Positions 23,153-36,568 of a DNA stretch of 64,000 nucleotides are shown here, one piece after another. Under the pieces are notes generated by a model, which did not search any database, was not told where the DNA came from, and saw only the letters and a list, made by a program, of their open reading frames with translations. Position 1 is the stretch's first letter, and the number at the start of each line of letters is the position of its first letter. This DNA is from Rotaria sordida. Lineage: Eukaryota; Rotifera; Eurotatoria; Philodinida; Philodinidae. Where the stretch lies: contig CAJNOL010000431.1 of NCBI GenBank assembly GCA_905250125.1, positions 57,861 through 121,860 on the forward strand, given 5' to 3'. A program made the translations under genes and the position numbers.

Positions 23153-25629
23153 TTAATAATTGTTCTTGATTAAATCTGCTGCTCTCTCTGCTATTGCAAT
23201 TGCTGGAATATTCGTATTGCCCGAAATATGACTTGGTATAATACTTGCATCAACGACACGTAGACCTCTCACACCTTTTACCCTGGTATCAGACGTTACA
23301 ACTGCCATTGGATCTTCTTCTTTTCCCATTTTACACGTACCAACTGGATGATAGACTGTAACACTATATTTTCGAATAAACGATTCCCAAAATTGATCTT
23401 CATTTTCTTTCATTTCGTCTCCGTTCATTTCTTTCGCCATTGATTTGATTGTACTGTTCAATGGTTCAGTCTGACAAATTTTTTCAATCAGCTTACATGC
23501 TTCAACTAGTTTACGAATATCTTCTTTGTCTTGTAGATAATTTGGATTGATAATTGGATGCGCGAGAGGATCACGACTTGCAAGTGTAATTTCACCTTTT
23601 GATTTTGGATGCAAAATTGTAGGTAAACATAAAATAGTCCATTGAAATCCGTCCATTAGATATGGTTTCAAATAGTGCTCAAAAACTTCTGGTTTATAGT
23701 TCAAGTTCTTAAAAAGTTCAGCGTCAACTGTTAACGGTGCAAAATGCGTTTGAATATCAGGTACTTGTATCTTATCTGAAAAACAAAATAGATCTATTAT
23801 AGGTAAAACTGTGAATTAATAGAAAAATAAATTGAATCTAAATTTGAATTACCATTTCCATTCAATTGACACCACCATTGTGATTCAACAACACATGATG
23901 TTAAAGGACCTTTTCCTTGAGTTGCCCATTTTTGTAAGTTTTCGGGTGTTAGATCGTGAAGTGAAAGTGTTGGTATACAAGTCTGATAGACTAGAACAGT
24001 CATTAGATGATCTTGTAAATTTTTACCAACACCAGGTAAATCAACGATCACTGGTATTTGATGTTTCTCTAATTCTTCTCGAGGACCAATACCAGAGAGA
24101 AGAAGTATTTGAGCACTTCCAACCGTACCCGCTGATAGTACCACTTCTTTACCTTTGATAAATTCTTCTTTATCCAAAGAGCTACTGCGTCTAATAATGA
24201 CACCTAAAGGTATGAAAAGTGTTTGGTTCAAAATCAATATCCAAAAGAAACAAAAGTAGATGAAATCTTTTGAAAAGTAAAACTTCTAGTAGTACTTTTT
24301 GAAACATCAATTACAATGGATGTCATCAAAAAAAAAAAAGATCATAACATTCTTAATAGTTTCAACTGTAAGAATTAGCAAGGAAGAAAAAAAGAATTTC
24401 TATTAAATTCATATAAAGTTATTTTGCACTTTTTTATCATCGCTTTATGTCTTAAACGAGTTTTTACTGATGAAAGAAAAACGTAACAGATGCTACTTTA
24501 GATGGAATTTATATTTTCTATCTTGTAAATTTTTAACAAATAGAATACGATGAAATGAAACTCGTAAAAATTTTTTTACAATCTCAGTCAAAACTGTTTT
24601 TTTTTCAAAAAGACGCTTCTAATTTTACACTCACCAGATACTTGTTTTTGTTCATCAAATACTACTCGACAAGTATGTGCATGTATTAACAAATCAAAAT
24701 TTTCTCGTTTTACTGCTTTCAAGAGATAACCACTTGCTGTCGACCAACGTTTACCACCTTTTGTTGAAATTTGTGACATTGATACACATCCATTGAGACT
24801 TTCTTCGGCATTATAATCTTTAGTTTCACGAAATCCATTCTTTTCACATGCCTCAATGAGCATGCGATTTATTGGATTGGCTTCTTCAAGCATTGTTACA
24901 TCCATCATCCCATTGTTCTGATCATGATTTCGAAAATGTTCATTCTTCGGAATTGTATTCGGATCCGCACATTCTAATTTTTTAAAATATTTTAACATTT
25001 CTTGAAATGACCATTGTGGTAATTGCCAATTATCATAATCATGTGGATCACCACGAACATATTGCATATAGTTTATAGACGAACAACCACCTAAAACTTT
25101 GCCACGTGGCCAATTACTTTGTTGATTAATACAAGCAAAGTGTGAATAAAGTTGAGGTGTAGTCTTATATTGCCAATCAATGTCACCACGCTGACAACTA
25201 CCACTAGAATATAACAAAAATCCAATTGATATACTTCAACTCATGAGTCACAAAATTCTTTCAAGCGAAGGAAGCACACTAAGATTTTATATGGAATTTC
25301 TGTTTGCATATCTTAGAAATTTTTTTACTATATGTGATATTTTTATTGTTTCAATCTAATCAAGCTTTCACTCACCAGGCAGCTGGCATATGTATTTGAT
25401 CGTTTGTATCAGCACCACCAGCTTCAATAAGAAGAACACGTTTATCACTTTGCTCCGACAGACGATTAGCTAAGACAGCACCTGCCGAACCCGAGCCAAC
25501 AATAATATAATCATATATGATACCATCGGTTTTTGTCTCTGAAAAATCTCGTTCCCATCGTTCTACAACAGCTGGTGATTCACTGACAACTGGTGCAGCA
25601 GTCTTCTCAGCAACACTTGTTTGTGACAT
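23153..25629 (-). CDS. GMC-family FAD oxidoreductase (choline-dehydrogenase-like), complete, four exons
   Basis: Exons 25629-25376, 25203-24635, 24203-23853 and 23775-23153 join in phase to 1797 bp, 598 aa. The family oxidises an alcohol to an aldehyde with FAD. Seen: dinucleotide-binding GSGSAG at 45-50 followed by an acidic strand end (LLIEAGG); [20 protein letters not shown] (GMC signature 1); [16 protein letters not shown] (signature 2); YHPVGTCKM with the likely catalytic His534; [13 protein letters not shown] with Asn578 and Asn580. No signal peptide and no mitochondrial-type leader is obvious. The substrate is unknown. The core resembles bacterial BetA-like proteins and insect GMC enzymes alike, so transfer from bacteria is possible but unproven; three GT-AG introns show that it is a proper nuclear gene. 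The start is the first ATG in frame. Confidence 0.93.
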
Positions 25630-27564
25630 ATTATGCGCAGAAAAGATATAAATTAAATAAAATCTAAAGAGAAGAACTACAAACTATATGTGAAATCACG
25701 TTGTTTTCATCTAGTGCACTGTATTTACATAGAGTAAAGATAAGAAAAGTAATAACAAAAAACAAAGCATTTTTTTGTTCCCTATAACTAGGATGCTAAA
25801 CAGACACATATTTTTTTTGCAAGAAATAAGACCTTCATAACGTTCAGTCGGTGTTCGCACAATCATTGTCGCATTTTACACTCTTTTTTCAACGATATAC
25901 GCACTTCAGTCACAACATACAAGAAAATTGACGAAAAAAGAACATGCAAAAAAAGCACAATTTTATTATTAATTACTCTTTCTTTCCTATCAAGGCAAAG
26001 TGGATTACCCTTAGACGAATAATTTGATACTCATTCAAGTGAAACGAAATTGGTTAGCTAATCAATAGTGCATATATGCATGCGTCAGCTCCTCCACTAA
26101 AAACGTCCATCATAATGGCTTGACTTTAACGTGTTTTTCAAATCTATTTTTCACACCATAGAACATAGAACGCAATGAATCAATGTGTATTTGGTTCTGA
26201 TGAAAAAAAAAACATTTCCGATTGCAGTTTTTGATAAACAACAGAGATGTCACTAATAGACGAGACAATATCTTGGTCTAAGTTCGTGCATTAAACGTAT
26301 CCATGCATTCAAATATTTTAACGTATTCAAATGTGTTTAATAGTGTTTTAGACTAAACAATAGAATTATTTATTATAGTAGCAAAATTTTTTTAAAAGCT
26401 ATAAATTTTTGGATATTTGAGCAAAAACAGTATATCCGTCATACTATTTCATAATGAGAATAAGCATTAGTTAGTTTTTATTTATGGCAATTAACTTTGT
26501 TTTCAACTTCAATAAGTGATATAATACAAAGTTTTCATAGGTTGTCATATGCCCATACCTCTCTTTAAAAAAAAATATCGTTTTACACCAGTTTAAAGTA
26601 ATACCTTCATAGTTTTTTCTTAATGTGTTATATTTATGAAAGCATACTTTTCGGTAATGATTCATCAATGAAAAGTAGATGTATAGGTGACTAGTGGAAA
26701 TCTTTCATTGTGTCCCAGCGAATACAATTTTGTGCGTGTTTTCGGATTGCTTTGATCTTGAGCGAATGATGAATGCAACGAGTAGTCAACATGCACTTTT
26801 AACTCTGCCACAGAGAATATTTTGCTGGATATATGTACAAGGTAAGAATTACTGTTTAAAGGAAATTTTTTCACCTGTCGTCCCAAGTGAGTATTCTATA
26901 ATCTATCGGTGCATCATTTTCAGCTTTCCGTAATACTGAACAACAGAGTTCGTTGCAAACAGTCGAAATCTGCACCGTGCATGCTTTATTAAAATAGACT
27001 TGACTACAAAGAAATATATTATTACTCCTTCAACCAATCATTCTATGGATTTATCAGAAAAGATCTCGCTATGACTAGAGATTCTACTTACCGATATAGA
27101 ATTACATTGTAGTCAGATGAAATTGTATTTTTTTCCTATATTCGTACATGACTGCATTTTTCTGTGAATATCAGTACGAATACTCTTATGATTTCTTGAA
27201 GATGTTTGAATCAAATGTTGTCGAAAAAACTATCGTGAAAATATTAATTATATATCTATTTTAGGAGATATCTTTAATAGACGCCTAGGTAAAAGAAGAG
27301 ATGCCCAACATTTCAAGACAACTGATACTTTCTTTGACTGTTTTCCTTCTTCCATACAATGTTTCGCTAAATTTCGAACCTTAGTTCTTTTTTAACAGTA
27401 GTTTTTAAAAAGAAAATGAACTAAATAAATCAGCTGAAGAAGAGTGAAGCGTTGAAATAATTGAAGATCATGCTAAATCGGTAGCTAATTATTCAGTAGA
27501 GGAGCAGTACGAATGTTGTTATATTTTCGAGTGCCATATATATTCAACTTCGTTTTTTTTTATA
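25630..27564. other. Intergenic AT-rich region
   Basis: About 1.9 kb upstream of the GMC gene. Short overlapping frames at 26471-26933 show no domain and no compatible splicing. Nothing supported. Confidence 0.35.
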
Positions 27565-27700
27565 GTTTTGGGGTGGGAGTGGGTGTGGGTCTCGTCTTCA
27601 CCGGGTCATACTCACATCCATACCCACACCCTTTGTGGGAGTTGGAGCGTGATTGTGGATGAGGAGAAAATCCACATTCATATACCAATACCCATATCTG
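27565..27700. repeat. Double telomere-like hairpin
   Basis: Two adjacent fold-backs: GGGTGGGAGTGGGTGTGGG with CATCCATACCCACACCC (27568-27632), then GTGGGAGTTGG and GTGGATGAGGAGAAAATCCAC (27635-27680). The second has the GAGGAGAAAATCCAC loop typical of the family. Confidence 0.8.
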
Positions 27701-30700
27701 GGGACTTGCGAACCATATTGAATACAAATTTATGGGTGAAAGTGAGTTTTGAATGATCAATTTCTTGTACGACAAAAGGTTGCATTTGATTTGCGGCACC
27801 AGTTAGTATTGTCAAGATTTTTAAAATTAAAAAGTACGCTAAATAAAATCAACATATGCACAAGATTTATAATCAAATATTTCTATTTTCAATGCAATTA
27901 GACACGAGCAAAAAACAATATGTCGTGTGTTTTTGCATTATGGAGATACATTATAGCGTAATTAATGGTACATTACATTTTATGTAATTATTATTTATTT
28001 TACATCGTAAAGAAAATCATGCAAATGAAATAGATTTCAATAATTAAAAAGTGATTATCATGAATATTGTTCATAATAAAATTGATAGCACTAATCGAAT
28101 CAGTAGTGAACGGAGCATGGTTGATTGACTATTGGATTAAAAATTGGTTTTCTTTTTTTATCATCGGATTGTAGTATAATGTGCTATATATGATTGACAA
28201 CACATCATTGTTACACTTCAAAATACTAAAAGAACGAATTTGTAAAGCATAAATATGAGTTTCATATATTTGTCATTATAAAATATCGAAGCTGAGAAAT
28301 AAACAGTCTTGTTGTCAATAGAGAAACACGCAGATTAAGAGAAAATTTTATTGTGATCTCGAATTTTTCTTTTAATTTTGGACTCAATAATAATAGAAGG
28401 AAGATGTGTCATTGTTTTTATTTCGAAAGTCTTATGTTTTCTCTTATCGTCATAGATTCGATTATAGGATTGGACCAAAGGCTTTTCTCATAACTGAGAC
28501 TAGATTTTCTAATATTGAGAATTATTCTCATTGGAGAATGGAGCTTAAAAGTCTGGAGCACTATTGAATACCTTATTAACAATATCTTTTTAATTCTGCG
28601 CTATGACTTGTTGTTCTCATTGGTCTTAAAAAAATTGTATTGAAACCATTTTCGTTTATTTTCTATGTAAAAAAAACTAATTAATTTCCATTAATGATTA
28701 AGAGTAAGTTTCTAAGATACTTAGACATTGAGAATGAAGTGGCAATTCAGAATTCGCTAATTTTTTATGTCTTATAGAGGGTGATGACTTAAGTATTCTC
28801 TAAAATTTTTCGCTCTATCTGACTATTTTCTCCTATATAAATAATCAAAATATTCATAGAGTTTTTAACTTTTGATTAAAAGTCACCTTTTTCCTATCAT
28901 TTATATGATAGTTTTGAAGATGCTGATTTATTCTTCATAGATTATACTTTCTTGACTAGTTAATATTTTCTTTTTTAGACATTTTTTTATTGCACGTGGT
29001 ACGATAATTTACAAATACTAAACCAAGCCTTCCATATTGTTAGGCTTAGCAAAAAAAGAGATAATGGGTTTAGAGAAGGGTTGCTTTCATATAAAATAAC
29101 ATAAATGGAGGATATTACCGGATTTTGATTGTATAAACTAGTTGAGAAAGCATGATCTATGGAAAATAGATCAGCATCGTCAAACATATCTTATGAATTA
29201 ATAGGAAAAAAGATGACTCTTAATTAAAAGTGATTCATTTTTCTCAATGAAAAATTTGTGAGATATCTTAGGTTGTAGGATTTGATGCATTCTATGACCA
29301 AGAGAAATATCATAGCGATTGATTGTTGGACCATGAAATGCTATCGAGTGACATTTTGGTGATGGAACATAGAAAAAATAACAAGACAGACGTTTTTAAT
29401 AGTAGCTCAGAAGTACTCAAAAGATTGACGAAAACTTATGAATTTTTGTATGTACAAGAGCAATATTTCGATAGTTATTGTAATTAAAATGAAATGTCAA
29501 AGCTCTCAAAAATTAAAATATTAAAATCACATTTAGTGAAGAAAACCACGCAAAACATTGATTAAAAAATTTTTTTTAAATTGCATTAGTATACTGGCCT
29601 CACCAACTCCTATAACATATTTAAAAACTCAGGAAATTCTGAAATATTCCTCCATTGTCGATGTCTAAGTCTCTCAGAAATTTAATCTTAAGAGTATACT
29701 TTCAGCGAATTGAGAGAAAATCGACTGAATAGTGAATGATACGATAAAAAATATTCATCTTAGTCAATGAAAGAAACGTCTATTACTAGTAGTCATGAAT
29801 CCAGTTTAGTGTATAGAGAATAAAAAGAGCAAAAAAGTTGAAAAAAGAAATTCGAACTTTATTATTTTCTTTTTTTTGAAAAGATTTTTCATGGTATGCC
29901 TTGTTTTACTTTTCTTCTATAGATATCGCAAGGATACGAAAAACCGTACTAACCAGTCTATTATCAATGAAATCATACAGTACGCCTAGTTACTTTTCGA
30001 CTAACATCAGAATAGAATCAGATATTGGCTACTAGATTTTATTAATAAAAACAAAATAGTTGAAACTGAAAAGATGCACGTAACTTCCTGTGTCTGATAT
30101 AACTGATAGGTATTTTATTAGTAATTTTTTTTTAAATTTCTACCCAGGAAGCATTTTTTGGTTCTTATTTTCTTAAGTAAGTATGCGCATTTCGTTGTGA
30201 GTCATAATTCTATTGATTCGATTCCCAAAAAAATGTGAAACAAGATGCATCATAGTTAATCAGCTATGCTGAGCGTAGAATAGTAGTATTGCTTTTTCGA
30301 GTGTCACAATCGTCTCAAATTAACATTTCACAACTATGACAAAAAGATATTCTCGTTCCTCTTATGAGGTATATGGAGAAAAATTTGAAATATTTTGATA
30401 AAGTGATCTCATACGATTATGACACTTAAAAGTAACATTAACACTCCACTCAGCATATCGGATTATCTATGTCTATGACATGTCCTACTTGATATTCTTT
30501 GGAAATTGCATGAACAAAATCACAACTCATCACAATATACACATCAGTACTTAATAAAATAAGCCAGCAAATTCAATGTTTTCCAGGTCGAAAGAAGACT
30601 GTTTCATCTATCCAATACTTCACTTTAGATTTAAAATTCAACCAAAAAAAGTTCATTAGACAGAAATTCGGAAAAAAACCTTACTGATAAAATGTCGATC

Positions 30701-30760
30701 GTTTATACTAATCATGAAAAACCATGTATAACTTTTCAATTTCGAGTACTCTATTTTTTC
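27701..30760. other. 3-kb AT-rich gene desert
   Basis: No coding exon, clear repeat or RNA gene could be supported. Frames are short and random in composition. Confidence 0.4.
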
Positions 30761-31840
30761 TTAATCAGTGAAAACCATAAGTAAATATCCGATCAAATCC
30801 TGATGTTAGTGGAAAAGCGACCAGATATATTCTACTATGACATGTATAGTTATACTCATTCGTACCTTTACTTCAAAGTCCAACTCTCGTTGAAGCCAAA
30901 ACTTGGAATTCTCGAAGAATTCTTGAATATCAGACTCTTCAAGATATGAGTAATTGGGATGCGGCGTGTATTTGTAAAACTTAAGTTGTAGATATTTAAG
31001 ATAGGATAAGTAATCTTCAATTAGCAGTTGCCATCCTGTTGGATTGGTCATTGTTTTATTTTGTGTCGTAATCCAAAATTCCAGAACCAATTGCGTCAAG
31101 TTAGGACAAATTGAAAAAAACTGATAGAGTTGTTCGAATGAATGCCAACCATTGATATTCAAGTTTCGATTCTTGAGATTAGTATGAATGAAACCGGACG
31201 ACATGCAACGATCATTATTCAAGAGGGTTAGACACGATTTAAAATAGCAAAGATTGGGCGCATGTCGCAAGAAAACTAACATTTGATTGACTGACAAATT
31301 CTTAAACGAAGCATATTTCAGCGATGAAAAATAAAGTGAAAATGATTGATTCTGATCCTGATAAATTTTGCGAAGTGGCACATTCAAGTAGCGAAGTTGA
31401 TTCTGACAGTTCATAGAAATCAAAGACCAGATTTGATTATCCATATATGTATAGTCTGGATCGTTATTAAATTCCCAACTATTTATCTTAATATATTTCA
31501 ACTGTTGCAATGGCAAAGTCTCGAAAAGTTCCTTCAATGTTTCAGTACTAACATAATGAAATTCAATAGCTCTAATTGCCTCGAAATTCAAGCATGAATA
31601 TACTAATTGAATTTTTTCTGGCTTGAAACTGTACAATTCGAGTGATCGGCATAAAAATAAACCATCAATTATTTGATTAATATTGAAGTCATCAGATAAA
31701 ACGATAGATGCAGGATAGGTTTGAATCCAAACATCGATACGTCGTTGTAGACCGTAAAATGCATGAAGCATTTCATCAAATGATAAATAATCAAATATTT
31801 CAAACAGTACGTCCCTGTTCAAATCGTCAAAACATGTCAT
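30761..31840 (-). CDS. F-box protein, bdelloid-type
   Basis: The start is taken at the ATG at 31840 because the F-box begins directly after it (CFDDLNRDVLFEIFDYLSFD); the 35 codons upstream in the open frame do not look like protein. F-box proteins usually present substrates to SCF ubiquitin ligases through Skp1. After the F-box come about 280 residues with leucine-rich, weakly repeated hydrophobic segments, as in the large F-box family I associate with bdelloids; no WD or Kelch repeats. The frame either runs to a stop at 30806, or, more likely, splices at AAG|GTACGA (30866) to an acceptor at 30800, adding 12 residues and ending at 30761; the 66-bp intron size fits its neighbours. Target unknown. 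Confidence 0.75.
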
Positions 31841-33244
31841 TGTAATGGATGCTAATAGTAATTCAAGTTTCGTCGAATCAATGGAATGAAGTTTTTCTTC
31901 GCTACAAAAAAAAGAAGTACATAAAAGCAAGTAGGAAAAATCCATGTTGACGAATTCAGTGTCAACAAAAAATAATCAGAATGACGTTATTACCTGTTTA
32001 TGATGTAACACCTTTTGCCATTTACCTGTACGGAGAAGTGAAACGATAGACACTCATAAGAACCCAACAAAAAACATTCTTACCACGTTGTAGTGAAATA
32101 ATTATGAGTCATCATACAAATTGTTTGTTTTTCTCTTCTGAAATTTTTATTTTTTAATTAATTTCAGCAGTTTCTTCTTAGTATACGTAAAAGAAAGTCT
32201 ATGTTGCCAAACTAAAAGGGATCCGGCCGTATGCGAAGCAAAGACTTAGAAAGGGTGTGGGTGCTATATAAATGAATATTTTATATGGAACGTAAATGAT
32301 TGAAAAATTGCGTTAATAATTAGTCCGATTCATAAAGATCCATCAGTTATTTTAGTGAGTTTGTTTGATTTCTTTGCACATGGAAGAAGAAATTTTTTGA
32401 TAAAAGAATGTAATAGAATATTGTTGTAAAAAGTTTCTAAATGATTAAAAGCTGAATAATTAATAATAACAATCATGATATAATTTCATATCTTTTGTCT
32501 ATTGTTTTGTTAGGACAGCTATTAAACTATAACTCAATAATAGCAAATGGATTGTTCCATAGCTTCAACTATTAAGAAATCAAAAACTTTGTCATATGCG
32601 GTTTTTTTCTTCATCTGTAGCGTATTTAAATGAAATGCAAACTGATTATTATTTAAAAAAATCGATATAAAATAAACTATCAAATATAACCAAGTAGGAA
32701 GTCTTTGATAATGGAGACAAAAGTAAAGATTTTTAGAGTCATGATTTTATTCATAATAAACAATTTAATGATTAGAATAAATTTATTTATTGAAATATTT
32801 CAATAAAAATAAAATACAATATAATTAAATAAAAAGATATTTCGATGTTGAACAGATATCTAGATGAAGATTTAATTCATAGAAATTTATTATTAGCATA
32901 AAAATATTAATTGTTAAAAAAGAAATAATCTATTGAGCATTTTTCCATTTTTAGCAATTTATAAATCAAATTTATGCATAATATTGTAAGCTTTTACTTA
33001 CATGTAAAATAAAGCTGAAAATACTTACTGTTATCTAATATTTCATAATTTTTATATCTTTCACGTATAGATTAAAAATATGTGCTCTCAGAAAATGTCA
33101 TAGATTTGACTTACGGACGATAATATTCGTCTCTTCGATACTCGGCTTCGTAGGCATATATCGAAAATATCGAAGATACACCAATGAGATTTCATATGTT
33201 GTTGTGTAATTCAATATAATCAACACAAACAAATATAATCTCAA
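31841..33244. other. AT-rich intergenic region with half a telomere-like arm
   Basis: No gene is supported. At 32251-32266 the word AAAGGGTGTGGGTGC stands alone without a CCCACA partner, a half copy of the hairpin family. Confidence 0.4.
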
Positions 33245-33540
33245 TATCAGTAGCCTTCGACATGTCCGACCAACCCAAAGCGTCGATATTAAGCGATGAT
33301 AGCAGGGTTTCGTTGTGGTCGGAGCACACCGGAAGCCGGATTTCTAACTCAAACATAAAAAGTTCGAGTCAATTCGGAGTACGAATATTGTTAATGCATA
33401 AGCAAATCTTCCACTAGCGAAAGCACACGTTTCCAATCTGCCATCGAGTTGGTTGTTAAGCCGCCGGGTGTGTGCTTTTGTTGCACGACACGCGGGTTGA
33501 TGATCAAAATTGAAATGCAGAAAAAGGCTGTCAAAACACG
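33245..33540. other. GC-richer island with a stem-loop
   Basis: This stretch has visibly more G+C than its surroundings and contains CCGACCAAC at 33268 pairing with GTTGTGGTCGG at about 33312-33322, then further short GC pairs. The minus-strand frame across it (33344-33619) is not recognisable. It could be a structured RNA, a transposon end or a fragment of transferred DNA; I cannot choose. Confidence 0.3.
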
Positions 33541-33852
33541 GCTTTATATAGTTGACGATGATATTGCACAAGCAATTGTCAACATAGAATATTTGGGAAG
33601 AACAGAACGATGAAAACAAAAGTACTATATGTGACTTGATAATGGTGCAATTTATTTTTTTCTTTGCTATCTAACTAACTTGGTCGCATAATAAGAAGAT
33701 GACAAAAATAATAAAAAAAACATGGTCGTAGGAGTATTTCAATAATAGTAGTCAAAAACGAGAGTCAAATAGAAAAATCACAAACTCTTATATCAAAAAA
33801 AGTCCCATTGAATCTTTCGACCATCCAACAAGATCTCAGTATCAACATTCCA

Positions 33853-33970
33853 GGGTGTGGGTGGTTGTGGGTGTGGGTGTGAAAGGTTTATCATCCACAC
33901 CTACACTCACACACGTCCACAATCACCCCCATACACCCACACCCACACCCTCACACCCGCACCCTCACCT
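33853..33970. repeat. Telomere-like hairpin fused to a gene fragment
   Basis: Left arm GGGTGTGGGTGGTTGTGGGT, loop AAAGGTTTATCATCC, then a long C/A arm of ACACCTAC, CACACCC and CCCACACC words. It runs directly into codons of the LDL-A pseudogene at about 33970. Confidence 0.85.
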
Positions 33971-35160
33971 GTATGTCTTGATTGGAGAGAGATTTGTGGT
34001 GGAGATTTTGATTGTCTCAATGGAGAAGATGAACAATTTTGTGAATTGTTGGAAATGAATCAATGCTTGAACAATGAATTTCGATGTCATTTTGGTGGAC
34101 AATGTATTCCATTAGCATTTGTTGGAGATGGAAAGATGAATTCTGATTATCTTGATGATACAGACGAATTAAGTTCCCGACAATATCATAGAGATTCAAT
34201 TGACTATCATTGCTATTGAAACTCAATATTTCAATGCAAAGAGTGTACTGGACGACGTTCTTTTACTTATTTATGTGATCTAAAAAAGGAACCTGTGTTT
34301 GTTGTCACGGATGTTGATTCGAAAAAAGTATTTTCTTCCTTTTATCAAACGGTACAAACGTTTGTTCAGATGATGTCTTCGGCAGATCACATTTTAAACT
34401 CATATGGTCAACAGGCATTGCACTATTTACTTCGTCATTCTAACGATTTTTTCTTTATAGACAAAGAATTCGATAATACTAGTTATGAATCTCTTATCAC
34501 CAATTGTTCGTCAAAATGCGTGGTGTCACCTGAATATCCTCTTCTATTTGGCTTTTTTCAATTCGTTTATTTAACGAATCGATTATTTCCTGATTACAAG
34601 AAAAATGTCCTACCTAATTTCATTTGTTTGAATGCAAGTCGATGTTCTAGTTTAGTATCTTGTTCATTAGATATTGGAATGCAAAATGGACTTCATTGTT
34701 GTCCACGCCCAAGTTTAATCAACTGAATATCACTTTTTTGATAAGATTGGAATGCAATTTTCGAAGATCTTATTCAACGATGTTCAACAATTGGCACAGA
34801 GAAAACATGTTCAGATCCATCATTATTTCACAGTTCATCTTCATTGAAATGTATTTCAAAAGATCGACTCATTGATGGTTACAATGATTGTTATTATAAT
34901 GAAGATGAATTATTTTCTGCTTGTCAATTAAATGGTTCAACTCGATTTATTTGTCCATCAAATCGAAATCAATGTTATCGATGATTACTATTAATGATGG
35001 AAAACATGATTGTCCAAATGGAGAGGATGAATGGTCTGACAATCTATGAAGTATTTTAATCAATCACGTACCGATTGGACTTTTTGTGATAGTGAAAATT
35101 ATCTCTTATTGACGACAATATTCAATGATACTGATGAAACTGATTGCGAATGGTGACCAT
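33971..35160 (+). pseudogene. LDL-receptor class A repeat protein, truncated and frameshifted
   Basis: Frame 1 (33971-34218) reads CLDWREICGGDFDCLNGEDE, then a second Cys-rich module, ending at TGA/TAA-type breaks. Frame 2 (about 34256-34725) continues without LDL-A motifs. A third frame (about 34745-34983) carries GTEKTCSDPS and LIDGYNDCYYNEDE, and further on HDCPNGEDE appears before another stop. The DxxC...DE pattern is the calcium-binding end of LDL-A modules found in secreted or membrane receptors. At least three stops or frameshifts break it, and no start or signal peptide precedes it: the 5' end is replaced by the telomere-like hairpin. Some breaks could be unrecognised introns, but the internal stops make loss of function more likely. 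Confidence 0.75.
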
Positions 35161-35187
35161 AAAATAATCCATATTCTCAATGTGAAG

Positions 35188-35402
35188 CAGCCACGACCGG
35201 TTTCGACCTTGCTGAAGGATCTCATCAGGTGGCATCGTTGCTAGTTCTTATAATTATGACCAATACAGTTAATACCGGCTCTCTTCTAGTTTTCAAACTA
35301 GGAGTTGAACATCGGTTTTCTGTCATGACTTAGGTTGTAATGGAATTTAGAATAATGCCACCTGATGAGATCCTTTAGCAAGGTCGAAACCGACCGTGGC
35401 TG
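35188..35402. mobile_element. 215-bp MITE with 48-bp inverted ends
   Basis: Left end CAGCCACGACCGGTTTCGAC, then CTTGCTGAAGGATCTCATCAG; the right end is the complement with few mismatches. The interior is single copy and non-coding. It sits inside or just after the decayed LDL-A gene. No clear target duplication; superfamily unknown. Confidence 0.8.
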
Positions 35403-35519
35403 CTGTTCTAGTAACAATTTGAGAACACATTCTGAAGAATTGTTTCAATTTGCAGAAAAGAAAATTTCTGTAAGATAAAATCGTTTGAATGGATATTTTT
35501 GGCTGGGATTTTCAAGATT

Positions 35520-36390
35520 TCGCATCACTATACATATACACACACCTCTCTCTCAGTGAGGGTGCCATGGAAATCTTTATTACACACATCAACACATATG
35601 CCTCTGCTGAGGGTGTTCCGAAAGCGTAATTTCACATGAAAAACACATTCCGTACTACATGAATCATAAATGAGTAATTCGAAGATTTTCATCCAAATCT
35701 GGTCAAGTTTATTCAGTCAGAAATGTGTTTCTCATGCGGGATCACGATTTCTGAGCATTCTTAGCAGAGAGATATGTGCGATGTGTGTACAATAAGGATT
35801 TCCGTGGCACCCTCACCTTCATGGAAGGACGCGTGTATGTGTGTCTGAATTGATACAAAATGTCGAAAAATTCAAGTAAAAACTATCAATTCAAACGATA
35901 TTTCCTTACAGAGTTTTTTCTCCAAGTTGAAACAATTCTTCACGAATGTTCTCCGATTACTAAAACCTATTTTGAAACGGTTTTGGTCTTTCGGAAGACA
36001 TTTTTCGAACATTTTTTCGAGATTTCGCATAAATACACATATACGAACGCGTCTTGTCCTGAGGGTGAGAGTGCCACGAAAAGTTTTACAGCACACATCA
36101 GCTCATATCTCTCTGCTGAGGGTGCTCGGAATTCGTGATTCCACATGAAAAACAGATTTCTCGTTGCATGAATCGCAAGTTAGAAATCCGAAGATTTTCA
36201 TCTAAATATGGTCTAGTTCATCCGGAAAGCAATCTGTTTTTCATGTGTAATTACGATTTCCGAGCACTCTCAGCAGAAAGATATGTGCTAAAGTGTATGT
36301 GATAAAGATTTTCGTAGCACCTTCAATAAGATGTTCGTGGCACTCTCACCTTAAGTGAAGGATGCATGTGTTCATTAAATATCTGTAAGA
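35520..36390. mobile_element. Two tandem copies of a palindromic element
   Basis: Copy 1 (about 35520-35880) and copy 2 (about 36005-36390) each pair with themselves: ATTTCGCATCACTATACATA, then GAGGGTGCCATGG and CTCTGCTGAGGGTG, then, past the centre, the complementary CTTAGCAGAGAGATATGTG and GTGGCACCCTCACC. The two copies are alike but diverged, so the pair arose by duplication or two insertions. About 125 bp of other sequence separates them. No coding capacity; the short frames reported here are shadows. Confidence 0.7.
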
Positions 36391-36568
36391 AATCATAAAC
36401 GAAACTCGGGTTGGTTACCTTTTTCATATGATCAATTTTTTTTGAAATAATTGAAAAAGCAAAAGTTCAGGATTAGACATCGTAGTTTCTGATAATATTT
36501 TGTAAAAATCATTACAGAAAAGCAACTGTATTCTTTCAATACTTTAACTCATTCATCTTTTAGAAAAT

